NCBI RefSeq assembly: GCF_040958695.1
Contig: NZ_CP162599.1
Location: 902,001 to 966,000 of the forward strand
Direction of reading: 5' to 3'
Length of the DNA stretch: 64,000 bases
From: Ornithinibacillus sp. 4-3
GTDB taxonomy: Bacteria > Bacillota > Bacilli > Bacillales > Amphibacillaceae
Shown: positions 53,357-63,065 of the stretch, in pieces
Layout of the letters: each line of letters starts with the position of its first letter
Position numbering within the stretch: the first letter of the stretch is position 1
Position numbers and translations under genes: made by a program
Notes under the pieces: model-generated
Seen by the model: only the letters and a program-made list of their open reading frames with translations
Told to the model about the DNA's origin: nothing
Database searches by the model: none

Positions 53357-54736
53357 ATGAGTAAAGCGATTGTCTTATTTATGAATGATAAAGAGATTCA
53401 AAAAAATGAGCAGCTTGTTCAACTAGTAAATAATAGTTCAGCAGATTTTTCTGTTCAATTAGTTGATAATCAAGTACAGGTACTTGTGAAGGAAGTCCAA
53501 CAACGTAAAAAAACAAAAGATAAAATTCGTATGTTAGCAGGGGAAATTGCTCGTGAACTACGCAATAGAAAGGTAAAAAATGCAGAGATCCATGAAGAAA
53601 GCTTATGGAATGAATTTTCACCTTGGTCAAAGGATGATGTAGTCACTGCATTTGTGGAAGGCTGGGAGCTAGGCTCTTACCAATTTATTAAATACAAACA
53701 TAATGTAGAAGCATTTACTACAGAATTAAGCTGGGAAGGAACTGAATTTTCTTCAGCAATAGAAGCAGGTAAAATCCGTGCAAAAGCAACCATGTTTGCA
53801 AGAGATCTGAAAAATGAAATACCAAGCTTTTTAAATCCAGTGACATTCCCAGAAATCCTCGAAGATACATTTAAAGATACTGCTGTAAATGTTACTGTTT
53901 TACGTCAGCCTGAAATTGAAGAAAGAGAAATGAATGGCATATTAACTGTTTGTCGTGGAAGTAAGCATGACCCAGCCTTTGTAGAATTATCCTACTGTGG
54001 GGATGAAACAAAACCACTTGTTGCTTTAGTTGGAAAAGGGGTTACCTTTGATACTGGTGGAATTAGTTTGAAGGATGCACGTGATTTAAGTAATATGCGT
54101 ATGGATATGGGTGGTGCGGCTGCTGTATCTGGTGCTATGAAGCTACTCGCTGACAGTGGTGCTAAAGTAAATGTAGTAGCATTAATCCCGATTGTAGAGA
54201 ATATTCCTGATAACACATCTGTACTTCCAGGTGACGTGATTACTTATAAAAATGGACTACATGTTCAAGTTGCAAATACAGACTATGAAGGAAGATTAAT
54301 TTTAGCTGATGGTATCATTCGTGCAACTGAGCTGGAAGCAGAATATATTTTCAATATTTCTACCTTAACAGGATCTATTATGATGGCATTAGGCACAGAA
54401 ATGGCAGGAGCATTTGGTGATGAAGAATTGACCTTTGCTATTAAGAAAATTGGTGAAGAAAATGGAGATTTCATTTGGCCAATGCCACTTATTGATACAT
54501 ACAAAGAGCATTTTAGTAGTAATTATGCAGATTTTAGTAATTTACCAAAATCAGATATGGCGGGAGCTATTGCAGGAGGATTGTTTTTAAGTAACTTTAT
54601 TCCAGAAGACCATAAATGGCTACATATTGATATGGCTGGTGTAATGGAAAGTACGGAAAGAGGTTATTACGGTAATTCTGCCACTGGATTTGGTGTTAGA
54701 TTATTAGCAGATTTTACGGAGCATGTTTCTGAGTAG
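53357..54736 (+). CDS. M17 leucyl aminopeptidase
   Basis: 459 residues. It removes N-terminal residues from peptides in the cytoplasm using two metal ions. The N-terminal macro-like domain is divergent; the C-terminal catalytic domain shows VGKGVTFDTGGISLK (Lys and Asp ligands), MRMDMGGAAAV, and NTDYEGRLILADG, where the usual signature is NTDAEGRL. ATG 53357 is preferred over 53351 for its spacing from AAAAGGGG. Homologous to PepA/YuiE; stand-alone transcription unit. Confidence 0.92.
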   Translation: MSKAIVLFMNDKEIQKNEQLVQLVNNSSADFSVQLVDNQVQVLVKEVQQRKKTKDKIRMLAGEIARELRNRKVKNAEIHEESLWNEFSPWSKDDVVTAFVEGWELGSYQFIKYKHNVEAFTTELSWEGTEFSSAIEAGKIRAKATMFARDLKNEIPSFLNPVTFPEILEDTFKDTAVNVTVLRQPEIEEREMNGILTVCRGSKHDPAFVELSYCGDETKPLVALVGKGVTFDTGGISLKDARDLSNMRMDMGGAAAVSGAMKLLADSGAKVNVVALIPIVENIPDNTSVLPGDVITYKNGLHVQVANTDYEGRLILADGIIRATELEAEYIFNISTLTGSIMMALGTEMAGAFGDEELTFAIKKIGEENGDFIWPMPLIDTYKEHFSSNYADFSNLPKSDMAGAIAGGLFLSNFIPEDHKWLHIDMAGVMESTERGYYGNSATGFGVRLLADFTEHVSE

Positions 54737-54759
54737 ATGGGATTAAAATAAAACTAGGG

Positions 54760-54807
54760 GAACTCCTGAAAGAATAAATGATTTATTCTCTAGGAGTTCT
54801 CTTTTTA
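54760..54807. terminator. Terminator between convergent genes
   Basis: GAACTCCT (54760-54767) pairs with AGGAGTTC (54792-54799), the inner arms AGAATAAAT/ATTTATTCT extend it, and TCTTTTT follows. Confidence 0.85.
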
Positions 54808-54811
54808 TGTT

Positions 54812-55558
54812 TTAAATTTGGATATTAAAAGTATTTAAAAGTACTTGTGCTTTTTCTTTATCTGTCAAATCAGCCTTTTCAATGATTCCATTCTCTTTTG
54901 TAATCAATGTTTGATCACGTAAAGTAATTCTTCCAGTAGGTGTAGCTTTTGTCACTAAATCATGGTGAGTAAAGGAAGAACCTGGTGAGACTTGATTGAA
55001 AACAATACCTTCATGAAAGTCAATGAGCTGTTTTTCTTTTAGTTGAAAACGGTATAAAGGAGCCCATCCTTCTTCATTTTGACGTGTAAGATGATACCAG
55101 GTTTCATCAGCTTCGATTACTTTATATGTTCCACTTGCGTCAGCCTGCTCACTTCCATCGAGTGGGATAGAGTGATAATTGGAATCACCAAATCCAACAT
55201 CCGTTAAGTAAATGGCATTCTCTATTTTTACAAAAATAATCATATGTGTATCTTCTTTTGCCCAATAGCCTTGTGGACGACGTACCGTTGCAGAGCCAAG
55301 ACTAGCATTAAAGCCAAGTGCTGATAATGCCCAATGGAATAGACCATTGACCTCATAGCAATAGCCACCACGATTGCTTTCTACTATTTTCTTATACATA
55401 TGTTCTGTATTTAGATAAATTGGCTCCCTGCGCATTACATCTAAGTTTTCAAAAGGAACATGGAATAAATGTGCTTGTTGTAGTTTGCGCAAGGATTCTA
55501 AATCTACATTTATATTTTCTGGGGCTTTTATACGTTTTAAATAAGCTTGAATATCCAT
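54812..55558 (-). CDS. Arylamine N-acetyltransferase
   Basis: 248 residues. It transfers acetyl from acetyl-CoA to arylamines and hydrazines. The Cys-His-Asp triad is visible: C67 in RGGYCYEVN, H105 in EDTHMIIFV, D120 in LTDVGFGD. ATG 55558 is chosen since AGCAGGAT lies seven bases upstream; the longer frame from 55591 would overlap the asparaginase gene. Cotranscribed with asparaginase, with 19 bases between; no metabolic link is obvious. Confidence 0.93.
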   Translation of the reverse strand: MDIQAYLKRIKAPENINVDLESLRKLQQAHLFHVPFENLDVMRREPIYLNTEHMYKKIVESNRGGYCYEVNGLFHWALSALGFNASLGSATVRRPQGYWAKEDTHMIIFVKIENAIYLTDVGFGDSNYHSIPLDGSEQADASGTYKVIEADETWYHLTRQNEEGWAPLYRFQLKEKQLIDFHEGIVFNQVSPGSSFTHHDLVTKATPTGRITLRDQTLITKENGIIEKADLTDKEKAQVLLNTFNIQI

Positions 55559-55577
55559 TTTTATCCTGCTTTCTATA

Positions 55578-56567
55578 TTAATGTGTATCAAATATTTTTT
55601 GAATATCTTCTACATTGTCATATTTTATTAAAGAAAGCATTAATAGAATTCTAGCTTTCTGTACTAATAAATTATCACCAATGACAGGATTAAGCTTTTC
55701 ATATGATTTCATTGAAGCAACTCTTCCATTTCCAAGACGACTACAGCGAACAATATAAATGCCCTTTTCTTTAGCTTCTAAAAGAGCTTCCTCTTCGGCA
55801 GGAGAGACAGTACCGGCACCAGTACCCGCTACAACAATCCCTTTATATTTACCAGATTCCGTAATATATCGAATCAGATCACCTGTAACTCCAGCATAAG
55901 AATAAACAATTTCAACAGCTGGAATATCTGTTAAATCTACATCTGCGAAATCGGAATATGCTGTATGTTTTCTTGTTGGAGCGCGATAGAACTGAATGGA
56001 GTTATCAGGTTCTACAAATCCAAGAAACCCATGCTGTCCAGATTGAAATGTTTCTAGGCGATATGTATTTGTTTTCGTTACTTCTCTTGCGCCATTTATC
56101 TCATCATTCATTACTACTAAAGCACCTTTTCCATATGCTTCATCACTGGCAGCAACACGAACAGCATGAAGTAAATTAATTGGACCATCACTACTTATAG
56201 CGGTGAAGGGACGCTGTGAACCAACTAAAACAATTGGTTTTTCACTAGGTACTGTTAAATGCAAGAAGTATGCTGTTTCTTCCATGGTATTTGTTCCATG
56301 TGTAATAACAACTCCATCAAAATCTTCTGAATGAAAAGCTTTTGTAATACGATCTCTAAGTGTAATCCAATGTGAGTTTTGAATGGCAGTACTAACAATA
56401 TTGTCAACATGCTCGACGATAACATTTGCGTATTGCTTAATTTCTGGAACTTGTTCAAGGAAGTATTCACCTGAATAATTACCTGCTTTATAATCTTTTA
56501 AATCAAGACGATCTGAACCAGCACCAGAAATGGTTCCACCAGTAGTTAGTAGTAAGATTTTTTTCAA
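55578..56567 (-). CDS. L-asparaginase
   Basis: 329 residues from TTG 56567, set by AAAGGAGGCG six bases upstream. It hydrolyses asparagine to aspartate and ammonia. First motif LLTTGGTISG (T12 nucleophile); second motif reads THGTNTMEETAYF, where the usual catalytic pair is T-D (HGTDT), so Asn stands in place of Asp. VGSQRP and GTGAGTVS are also present. No signal peptide, so cytoplasmic. The Asn change may lower or alter activity; whether it is common among close relatives needs checking. Confidence 0.9.
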   Translation of the reverse strand: MKKILLLTTGGTISGAGSDRLDLKDYKAGNYSGEYFLEQVPEIKQYANVIVEHVDNIVSTAIQNSHWITLRDRITKAFHSEDFDGVVITHGTNTMEETAYFLHLTVPSEKPIVLVGSQRPFTAISSDGPINLLHAVRVAASDEAYGKGALVVMNDEINGAREVTKTNTYRLETFQSGQHGFLGFVEPDNSIQFYRAPTRKHTAYSDFADVDLTDIPAVEIVYSYAGVTGDLIRYITESGKYKGIVVAGTGAGTVSPAEEEALLEAKEKGIYIVRCSRLGNGRVASMKSYEKLNPVIGDNLLVQKARILLMLSLIKYDNVEDIQKIFDTH

Positions 56568-56713
56568 TAAAAACGCCTCCTTTATTCTCATTGTATAAAT
56601 TTAACCTAGTTGTGTCTACGAAACTATATTAGGACCAATAAAGAGCTAATAGTACATGCTATAATAATCTATAATTTTTAGGATATAATTTTTTTAAGAG
56701 AGGGATGTCTATT

Positions 56714-57127
56714 TTGCTAAAGCATCTAAAATCTAACAAAATCATTTCTTGTATTATGCTCATTGCTTTAATACTAACAATATTTGGTTGTGCTAGAGAG
56801 GGGGAAACAACAACTACTACGGTAACAATTGAGAATCCTAATGCTGAAGAAGTATTAACACTAGATCCTGATGCTGATATTTTCCAATTTAACGGTATTA
56901 TCTATACAACAAATATCGATTGGGTGGAAGAAAAAGTACTAACGAAAGATAAGGAAATCGGAGAAATAAAAACCAGAAATGGAGCAGATGCAAGTTTTGA
57001 AGATGGCATGGCTAATAAATTGCCGGTCGGGGCAAAAATATTTAAGACGAACGAAGAAAATGAAATGTTTTTAATTGTAGAATTTGCTGAAGAAAGCTTA
57101 AAATATTATGCTCTTGTTGAAGGATAA
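56714..57127 (+). CDS. Small lipoprotein of unknown function
   Basis: 137 residues from TTG 56714; the ATG at 56705 lies too close to GAGAGGG. Signal with lipobox LTIFGC (C26), so it should be lipid-anchored outside the membrane. The mature part is acidic: a Thr-rich linker, then VEEKVLTKDKEIGEIKTR and MANKLPVGAKIFKTNEE. The pattern resembles Bacillus lipoproteins of the DUF3221 type, but I cannot name it firmly. No operon partner. Confidence 0.72.
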   Translation: MLKHLKSNKIISCIMLIALILTIFGCAREGETTTTTVTIENPNAEEVLTLDPDADIFQFNGIIYTTNIDWVEEKVLTKDKEIGEIKTRNGADASFEDGMANKLPVGAKIFKTNEENEMFLIVEFAEESLKYYALVEG

Positions 57128-57310
57128 TTTAGGATTCACTTGACTTTCTGTTAAATTGAAATTTATGTTCATGACGTTCGTTTTAATGAAATAATACCAA
57201 TCTATCAATAGATAGTGAAAAACTTCCAAGCTCGCAAATGATGAATTTAATATTAATTTATCCTTAATTATAAAAGAAATAAAAGTATTCTTACATGCTT
57301 ACAATATAAA

Positions 57311-57354
57311 TGAAAGCGCTTTTACTATACGAGTTCGAAAAAATAGATTATAAT
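57311..57354 (+). promoter_or_regulatory. Candidate cre site and promoter upstream of the peptide cluster
   Basis: The 57128-57485 gap has no gene. TGAAAGCGCTTTTA (57311-57324) matches the CcpA cre consensus at all but the penultimate base. TATAAT (57349-57354) lies 24 bases later as a likely -10, with no good -35. This suggests carbon-catabolite control of the genes from 57486 onward. Confidence 0.55.
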
Positions 57355-57485
57355 AAAAAGGTTAAATTCTTCTGATAATTTTAAATAGTAGTAGTTGTGT
57401 TTATTGAAAGATTTTTATATTATAGATAGTAGTCAAAATATTAAAACAGCATTTCAATTAATGGAAACTAAGGGGGATTATTTGT

Positions 57486-59048
57486 ATGCGGAGGAAAGGG
57501 AAGGTTTTATTATTTATGCTAGTCGCAGTAATGCTTGTCATTGCTGGTTGTAGTAAGGGGGGATCAGGAAGCGGTGGTGATGCAAGAAATATCGTCATTG
57601 GTGTCGTAACTGAACCAGATACTATCGACATTCATGGTACATCTTCTGTAGGTGATGCTAATGGTGCACCTTATGATAGCTTAATGGAATATGATTTTGA
57701 TGGGAATTTAATTCCGAATTTAATAGAAGAATATGAAGTAGCAGATGATGGGTTATCAGTAACTTTTCATATGAGAGATGATGCTAAGTTTCATTCAGGT
57801 GAACCGGTTACTGCAGAAGCGATAAAACAAACTTTTGAACGTTTAATGGATAGATCTCCATTCAGCACAAATGTTGGAACAGTAGAGAATATTGAAGTAA
57901 TTGACGATACTTCTTTTACAATTGAGTGGTCTGAGCCATTTGCGCCGATTTTCTCAAACTTAACTTCACAATATTTAGCACCTATAGATGTATCTGTATT
58001 GGATGAAGATGGAGATGGATTTGAAAAGAATCCAATTGCTTCAGGACCATTAATGGTTGACGAGATCAAACGCGGAGATTCTATTATTTATAAGCCATTT
58101 GATGAGTATTACAATTGGGAAAATGATGAGCCTGGATTTGACGAAGTAAAGTTCCGCTTTATTACGGATGATGAAACACGAGTATTAGAGTTTAAGAGAG
58201 GAAATGTGAATGTATTATTAGATGTTCCATTCCAATATGTTGAAGAACTGGAAGAGGACGAGGAAGTAGATATCATACGTGTTCCAAACTATGTAATGAA
58301 CTATTTAGGATGGAATAACAAATTACCTATCTTCCAAGATGAAAAGGTAAGACAGGCAATCGCATTAGCAATCGATAGAGATGCAATTATTCAAACAACA
58401 TTTAATGGAGAAGCTACTCCGATCTTTGGGCCGCTACCTCCAGCAACTTATGGATATAGTGAAGATATAGAAAATATGGCAAAAGAAAAGTATACACAAG
58501 ATATTGAGCAAGCAAAGCAGCTTTTATCAGAAGCGGGCTGGGAAGCTGGTTCAGGTGGTGTTGTTGAAAAAGATGGAGAAAAATTCTCTGTGGAACTATG
58601 GGTAGACAATGATCCAGCAAACCAACGTGCAGCACAAATTATCCAAAATCAGTTAATGGAGATTGGAATTGAGATTAATATCTCTGTAATGGAATCTGCA
58701 GCGATTATTGAAATGACGCCACAAGGACAACATGAGATGTTACTTTGGAGCTTTGGTTGGTTAGATGCAGATGTATTGAACTTCTTATTATTTGGTGATG
58801 GTAAATCAACTAGATTACATTACGAAAAAGAAGAAATTTACTCAATTTTAGAAGAAGCAGGAATGGAGATGGATACAGAAAAACGTTTAGCAATGTATGA
58901 AGAAGCTCAAAAATTATTAATTGAGCAATCTCCATGGGTTCCATTATATGTAAAAGATGGAATTAATGCTGTTCGTGGTTTTGACAAATTTGAGATTCAC
59001 CCAATCGGTAACAATATCGTTTGGGAAACAATCCAGATGTCAGAATAA
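57486..59048 (+). CDS. ABC transporter solute-binding lipoprotein, family 5 (peptide type)
   Basis: 520 residues. Lipobox LVIAGC (C22) anchors it outside the membrane. Family marks: EPDTIDIHGTSSVGDANGAP, LSVTFHMRDDAKFHSGEPV, DDETRVLEFKRGNV, VRQAIALAIDRDAI and SPWVPLYVKDG. Such proteins bind peptides, glutathione or similar and pass them to an ABC permease. No permease or ATPase genes appear within the window; a closely similar binding protein starts at 63066. The hydrolases between them suggest a peptide substrate. Confidence 0.92.
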   Translation: MRRKGKVLLFMLVAVMLVIAGCSKGGSGSGGDARNIVIGVVTEPDTIDIHGTSSVGDANGAPYDSLMEYDFDGNLIPNLIEEYEVADDGLSVTFHMRDDAKFHSGEPVTAEAIKQTFERLMDRSPFSTNVGTVENIEVIDDTSFTIEWSEPFAPIFSNLTSQYLAPIDVSVLDEDGDGFEKNPIASGPLMVDEIKRGDSIIYKPFDEYYNWENDEPGFDEVKFRFITDDETRVLEFKRGNVNVLLDVPFQYVEELEEDEEVDIIRVPNYVMNYLGWNNKLPIFQDEKVRQAIALAIDRDAIIQTTFNGEATPIFGPLPPATYGYSEDIENMAKEKYTQDIEQAKQLLSEAGWEAGSGGVVEKDGEKFSVELWVDNDPANQRAAQIIQNQLMEIGIEINISVMESAAIIEMTPQGQHEMLLWSFGWLDADVLNFLLFGDGKSTRLHYEKEEIYSILEEAGMEMDTEKRLAMYEEAQKLLIEQSPWVPLYVKDGINAVRGFDKFEIHPIGNNIVWETIQMSE

Positions 59049-59059
59049 GAAATAAAAAT

Positions 59060-59136
59060 GAGGCAGAGGCTTGGATGCAAAAGTGAATGTAGTGTAATAA
59101 TTTCCTATTCATTTGTGGCAATCAAGCTTTTGTCTC
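59060..59136 (+). repeat. Large intergenic hairpin after the binding-protein gene
   Basis: GAGGCAGAGGCTTGG from 59060 pairs with CAAGCTTTTGTCTC up to 59136 (15 consecutive pairs counting G-U), the stem continuing inward with interruptions. No long T run follows. It may act as a partial terminator or 3' stabiliser that keeps binding-protein mRNA more abundant than the downstream genes. Confidence 0.6.
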
Positions 59137-59166
59137 GATTTAAAAAATAATAGGAGTGAAGATGAA

Positions 59167-60045
59167 ATGAGCTTACAGCAACAAATTGAAGACTATATTA
59201 AAACGGTAGATGCTGATTTTGGTATACATATTAAAAACTTACGTACAAATGAAGAAGTAAATATTAATTCAGATCGTTTATTTCAAATGGCAAGTGTGTT
59301 TAAAGTGCCTATTCTAGCAACTTTATATGATCTTGTGCATCAAGGGAAAATAGATGATACGAAACGAATTAAATTTAGTGAAGATGATCTAGTTCCAGGT
59401 TCAGGTGTTATTCAAGAATTAGCTCCAGGAGTTGAGCTTACAATTCGTGATATTGCAACATTAATGATTATTGTAAGTGATAATTTAGCTACAGATAAGA
59501 TTCTTGAGCTTATCGGAGTAGATACAGTTGAAAATAAAATGAGAGAAGTCGGAATTGAAAACATCCATATCGCACACCCATGTTGGGATCTGTTACGTTT
59601 AGTTGCAGGTGTTAGTGAAAGACCACAGAATAGACAGTCATACAATGAGATCATTGACGCTTTTAAAACAAATGAAACAGATCCTATTATATTTAGTGAA
59701 GAGGTAAAAAATAATTTAAGTACACCACGAGATATGTCTGCATTAGTTGAAAAAATCGCTAAAAATGAATTTGTTTCTCAAGCGGTGTGTGAAGATATTC
59801 GTGATATTATGCATCGTCAGCAATACAAACAAAGAATTGGTGGCTTACTACCACCACACACGGAAGTTGCAAGCAAGACTGGTTCCATTGCTACGATGTT
59901 TAACGATACAGGAATTGTGTATTTGCCAGATGGTAAAGGTGAATATGTAATGACAGCATTTACAGCTGGAAACCAAGAAGGTTATCAAGGTAATGAACCT
60001 ATCGCTAAAATTTCGAGAATGGCATACGACAGCTTTGTAAAATAA
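59167..60045 (+). CDS. Class A beta-lactamase-like serine hydrolase, cytoplasmic
   Basis: 292 residues from ATG 59167 behind AGGAGTGAAG. Class A motifs: S43-V-F-K46 in MASVFKVPI, S104-D-N106 in IVSDNLAT, K237-T-G in ASKTGS. The omega-loop ExxLN motif is not evident, and no signal peptide is present, which argues against a secreted antibiotic-resistance enzyme. Position between peptide-binding and peptidase genes suggests hydrolysis of imported peptides or cyclic amides. Confidence 0.85.
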   Translation: MSLQQQIEDYIKTVDADFGIHIKNLRTNEEVNINSDRLFQMASVFKVPILATLYDLVHQGKIDDTKRIKFSEDDLVPGSGVIQELAPGVELTIRDIATLMIIVSDNLATDKILELIGVDTVENKMREVGIENIHIAHPCWDLLRLVAGVSERPQNRQSYNEIIDAFKTNETDPIIFSEEVKNNLSTPRDMSALVEKIAKNEFVSQAVCEDIRDIMHRQQYKQRIGGLLPPHTEVASKTGSIATMFNDTGIVYLPDGKGEYVMTAFTAGNQEGYQGNEPIAKISRMAYDSFVK

Positions 60046-60102
60046 GATATCTTTCAGAATTATTACTAGGAAGTTAATCTGCGATCAAAGGAGCGGAAAG
60101 CA

Positions 60103-61557
60103 TTGAAAATAATCATAGGCGGAATTCAGCATGAAACGAATACATTTTCTAATGTAAAAACAACAGTTGAAGCATTTGAACTTCGCGGCTGGGATCTTGG
60201 GAATACACTGATTGAAAAAAATCGTGGTATACGTAATTTTATTGGAGGAATGGTTGATAAAGCAGAAGAATTGGAACTCGAAATTTTTCCGACCTTTGCT
60301 GTTACTGCCACCCCATCAGGTATCATTACAACAGACACATACGAGGCATTGAAGAATGCATTAATGGGCGGCGTTAGACAAGCTACTGATGTTGATGCTG
60401 TTGTATTAAGTCTTCATGGTGCAGGTGTTGCAGAAAATACAGAAGATCTTGAAGGCTCTTTGTTAGAAGAAGTTCGAGTAGCTGTTGGAGAGGACACTCC
60501 GATTATCGTAACATTAGATTTACATGCTAATATGACGCCAAAAATGGTAGATATAGCAGATGCTATTTTAGGGAATCATTTATACCCACATACGGATAGT
60601 TATGAAATTGGTGCAGAGGCAGTGGTTTTAGCAACAGAGATTGTTGAGGAGAAAGTAAAACCAACTATGTATTTAGAACAGCTACCAATCATGATTCCAA
60701 CATCTACAACAAATTTGTCACCAGCAAGTGATGTGAATCAGCTTTGCTATCAATGGGAAGACAAAGAAGGCGTAATAGATTGTACATTTTATCATGGATT
60801 TCCCTACACAAATATTAGCCATTTAGGTGTAGCTGTATTAGTGACAACCAATAATGACCCAGAATTAGCAAAACAAGTGGCTAATGATGTTAGTAGTTTT
60901 ATTGAGGAGAAGAAGCATGAATTCATTGTGGAACAACCATCACCGAAGGAAGGAATTGCACTCGCACTTGCACATGAAGGACGTCCAGTAGTTATCAATG
61001 AAACATCGGATAATCCAGGTGCTGGAACGCCGGCTGATGGAACTTATTTACTTCGTGAAATGCTTGCGGCAAATCTAACGGATGCGTGTTTTGGATTCAT
61101 GTATGATCCTGAAGTAGCTAAGATTGCTGCAGAAGCAGGTGTAGGGGCAACCGTTGAAGTATCCTTAGGTGGAAAAACAGATGATTTACATGGAGAACCA
61201 ATTCAATTAAGTGCATATGTAAAAGCTGTAACAGATGGTAAATTTGTCCAGTCCTCTGATATGGGGAAAGGTGAATTGGTTAATTTAGGAACTTCTGTCC
61301 GCTTGCAATGTAATGGGGTAGATATCATTGTCTGTTCTGTAAAAACACAAACCTTAGATGATGAAGTTTTCTTATTACATGGTATCGATATCCAGCAATT
61401 TAAAATTGTTGCATTAAAATCTAGCCAACATTTTAGAGCTGGTTTTGAACCAATTAGTTCAAAAATTATTACTGTTGATTCACCAGGTTTATCGACGATG
61501 GATTTCACTTCATTTGATTATTCAAATTTAAAAATGGAAATTTTCCCTTTAAATTAA
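60103..61557 (+). CDS. M81-family metallopeptidase (MlrC-like)
   Basis: 484 residues from TTG 60103 behind AAAGGAGCGG. MlrC-type zinc peptidase: GGIQHETNTFS at the N-terminus, TLDLHANMT and LYPHTDSYEIG with probable metal ligands, then the MlrC C-terminal domain (PVVINETSDNPGAGTPADGT). The family cleaves linearised microcystin fragments in sphingomonads, but in Bacillaceae the natural substrate is unknown. Sits in a peptide uptake cluster. Confidence 0.92.
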   Translation: MKIIIGGIQHETNTFSNVKTTVEAFELRGWDLGNTLIEKNRGIRNFIGGMVDKAEELELEIFPTFAVTATPSGIITTDTYEALKNALMGGVRQATDVDAVVLSLHGAGVAENTEDLEGSLLEEVRVAVGEDTPIIVTLDLHANMTPKMVDIADAILGNHLYPHTDSYEIGAEAVVLATEIVEEKVKPTMYLEQLPIMIPTSTTNLSPASDVNQLCYQWEDKEGVIDCTFYHGFPYTNISHLGVAVLVTTNNDPELAKQVANDVSSFIEEKKHEFIVEQPSPKEGIALALAHEGRPVVINETSDNPGAGTPADGTYLLREMLAANLTDACFGFMYDPEVAKIAAEAGVGATVEVSLGGKTDDLHGEPIQLSAYVKAVTDGKFVQSSDMGKGELVNLGTSVRLQCNGVDIIVCSVKTQTLDDEVFLLHGIDIQQFKIVALKSSQHFRAGFEPISSKIITVDSPGLSTMDFTSFDYSNLKMEIFPLN

Positions 61558-61621
61558 TGCAAAGAATTTTTCGATTATTCTAATGAGAAAGAATCATAGA
61601 AATTCAATGGAGGAGTAGCCG

Positions 61622-62971
61622 ATGGGAGAATCAACACTGAAAAGTTTTGAAACTTACGCAAAGGAATTACAGGAAAAATATCTAATACCAGGAATTAGTG
61701 TCGGATTAAATAAGGATGGAAAGTCCTTTTATTATAAAGGATTTGGTCATCGGGATGCTGATAACGACTTACCAGTTACAGGAGATACGATATTTGGAAT
61801 TGCATCTATTACAAAATCCTTTACTTGTGTAGCTATTATGCAATTACAAGAACAAGGGAAACTATCTGTAGATGATCCTGTTGTGAAGCATATACCAGAA
61901 TTAAAGATAGTAGATGCAGAGAAAACAGCGAAGATGACAATTCATCATTTTATGACACATACATCCGGGTTGCCACCACTAGCTTCATCTGTTGGTGAGG
62001 GAGGCAAAACGGCTGTTCAATCACATGAAGATTTTATTCAATTTGTGAATGGACAAAAAGTACAGTTATTAGGCGAACCTGGAGAGCAGTTCAGCTATTC
62101 CAATCATGCATACAATTTACTAGGAACAATTGTTGCGCGTGCAAGTGGACAAAGCTATGACAGTTATATTCAGAAAAATATATTAGAGCCATGTGGTATG
62201 TCAAATACAATGTTTGATATAACGGATGTACTTGAAGATGGAAATATTACTAAATTATATGAGGCAAAGGTTGTTCGTGGACAAACAAGTGTTTATCCAT
62301 TGGATGGCTGGGGAGAGACACCATTTATGAAGGCCTCAGGATTTTTAAGATCGACAGTAAATGATATGTTGCGTTATGCAGAAATTTTCCGAAATAAAGG
62401 TTTGTCTGGTAGTCGACAAATTTTAAATGCGGAAAGTGTTAAACAAATGACAACACCATATATCGAAATCGAACCTGGGAAATTTTATGGTTATGGATTA
62501 ATGATTACACCAGATTATCATGGTCATACACTGGTTGAACATAGTGGTAGTTTACCTGGTGTGGCATCAAGAATGTGTATTGTACCAGAAGCCGGTTTGA
62601 CTGGAGTTATTTTAACCAATCTAGCTGATATTCCAGCGGGAACCATTATATTAAGTGCCCTTAATGATGCACTAGGGGAAAATGTGAAAGCATCCCATAA
62701 CAATTATAAAGAACATACGCTATCAGTAGAAAAACTAGAGAGCTTAAAAGGACTCTATGAATCTGATGAAGGTATGAAAGTAATCATTGATTCGTATGGA
62801 TCACAACTCACCTTTTTTATGAATAGTGCATATCATCCCATTCGCTACATTGGGAATGATACCTTCCAAGTAAATCTTCGTGATCAAGAAGAAGCGATAC
62901 GCTTTGTTTTTGAAGAAAATGGCGAAGTAGATCGATTAGAGTTTCACTATCGCCAGCTCTGGAAGCGTTAG
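61622..62971 (+). CDS. Class C beta-lactamase-family serine hydrolase, cytoplasmic
   Basis: 449 residues. S62-I-T-K65 in ASITKSF, Y159-S-N161 in FSYSNHAYN, HSG in EHSGSLPGV. A C-terminal lipocalin-like part follows residue 365. No signal peptide. Members with this arrangement include D-aminopeptidases and esterases. GGAGGAG is upstream of ATG 61622. It is the third hydrolase between two binding proteins and probably completes peptide breakdown. Confidence 0.88.
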   Translation: MGESTLKSFETYAKELQEKYLIPGISVGLNKDGKSFYYKGFGHRDADNDLPVTGDTIFGIASITKSFTCVAIMQLQEQGKLSVDDPVVKHIPELKIVDAEKTAKMTIHHFMTHTSGLPPLASSVGEGGKTAVQSHEDFIQFVNGQKVQLLGEPGEQFSYSNHAYNLLGTIVARASGQSYDSYIQKNILEPCGMSNTMFDITDVLEDGNITKLYEAKVVRGQTSVYPLDGWGETPFMKASGFLRSTVNDMLRYAEIFRNKGLSGSRQILNAESVKQMTTPYIEIEPGKFYGYGLMITPDYHGHTLVEHSGSLPGVASRMCIVPEAGLTGVILTNLADIPAGTIILSALNDALGENVKASHNNYKEHTLSVEKLESLKGLYESDEGMKVIIDSYGSQLTFFMNSAYHPIRYIGNDTFQVNLRDQEEAIRFVFEENGEVDRLEFHYRQLWKR

Positions 62972-63029
62972 GTTAAATAGATTTTGAAAGGGGGAAGGTC
63001 TCGCTATAAAAAAAGTAAGAGTGAAGGCA

Positions 63030-63047
63030 AATGTTTTAAAAAACATT
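63030..63047. promoter_or_regulatory. Perfect palindrome before the second binding-protein gene
   Basis: AATGTTTT-AA-AAAACATT, immediately before the ribosome binding site GGGGAGGG. It could be an operator or a small mRNA hairpin; chance is possible at this base composition. Confidence 0.35.
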
Positions 63048-63065
63048 CTGGGGAGGGTAATTTAG

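Noticed and set aside
59167..62971. Antibiotic-resistance beta-lactamases
   Set aside because: SxxK/SDN/KTG or YSN motifs are present, but both proteins lack signal peptides and sit in a peptide-use cluster, and the class A-like one lacks an evident omega-loop Glu.
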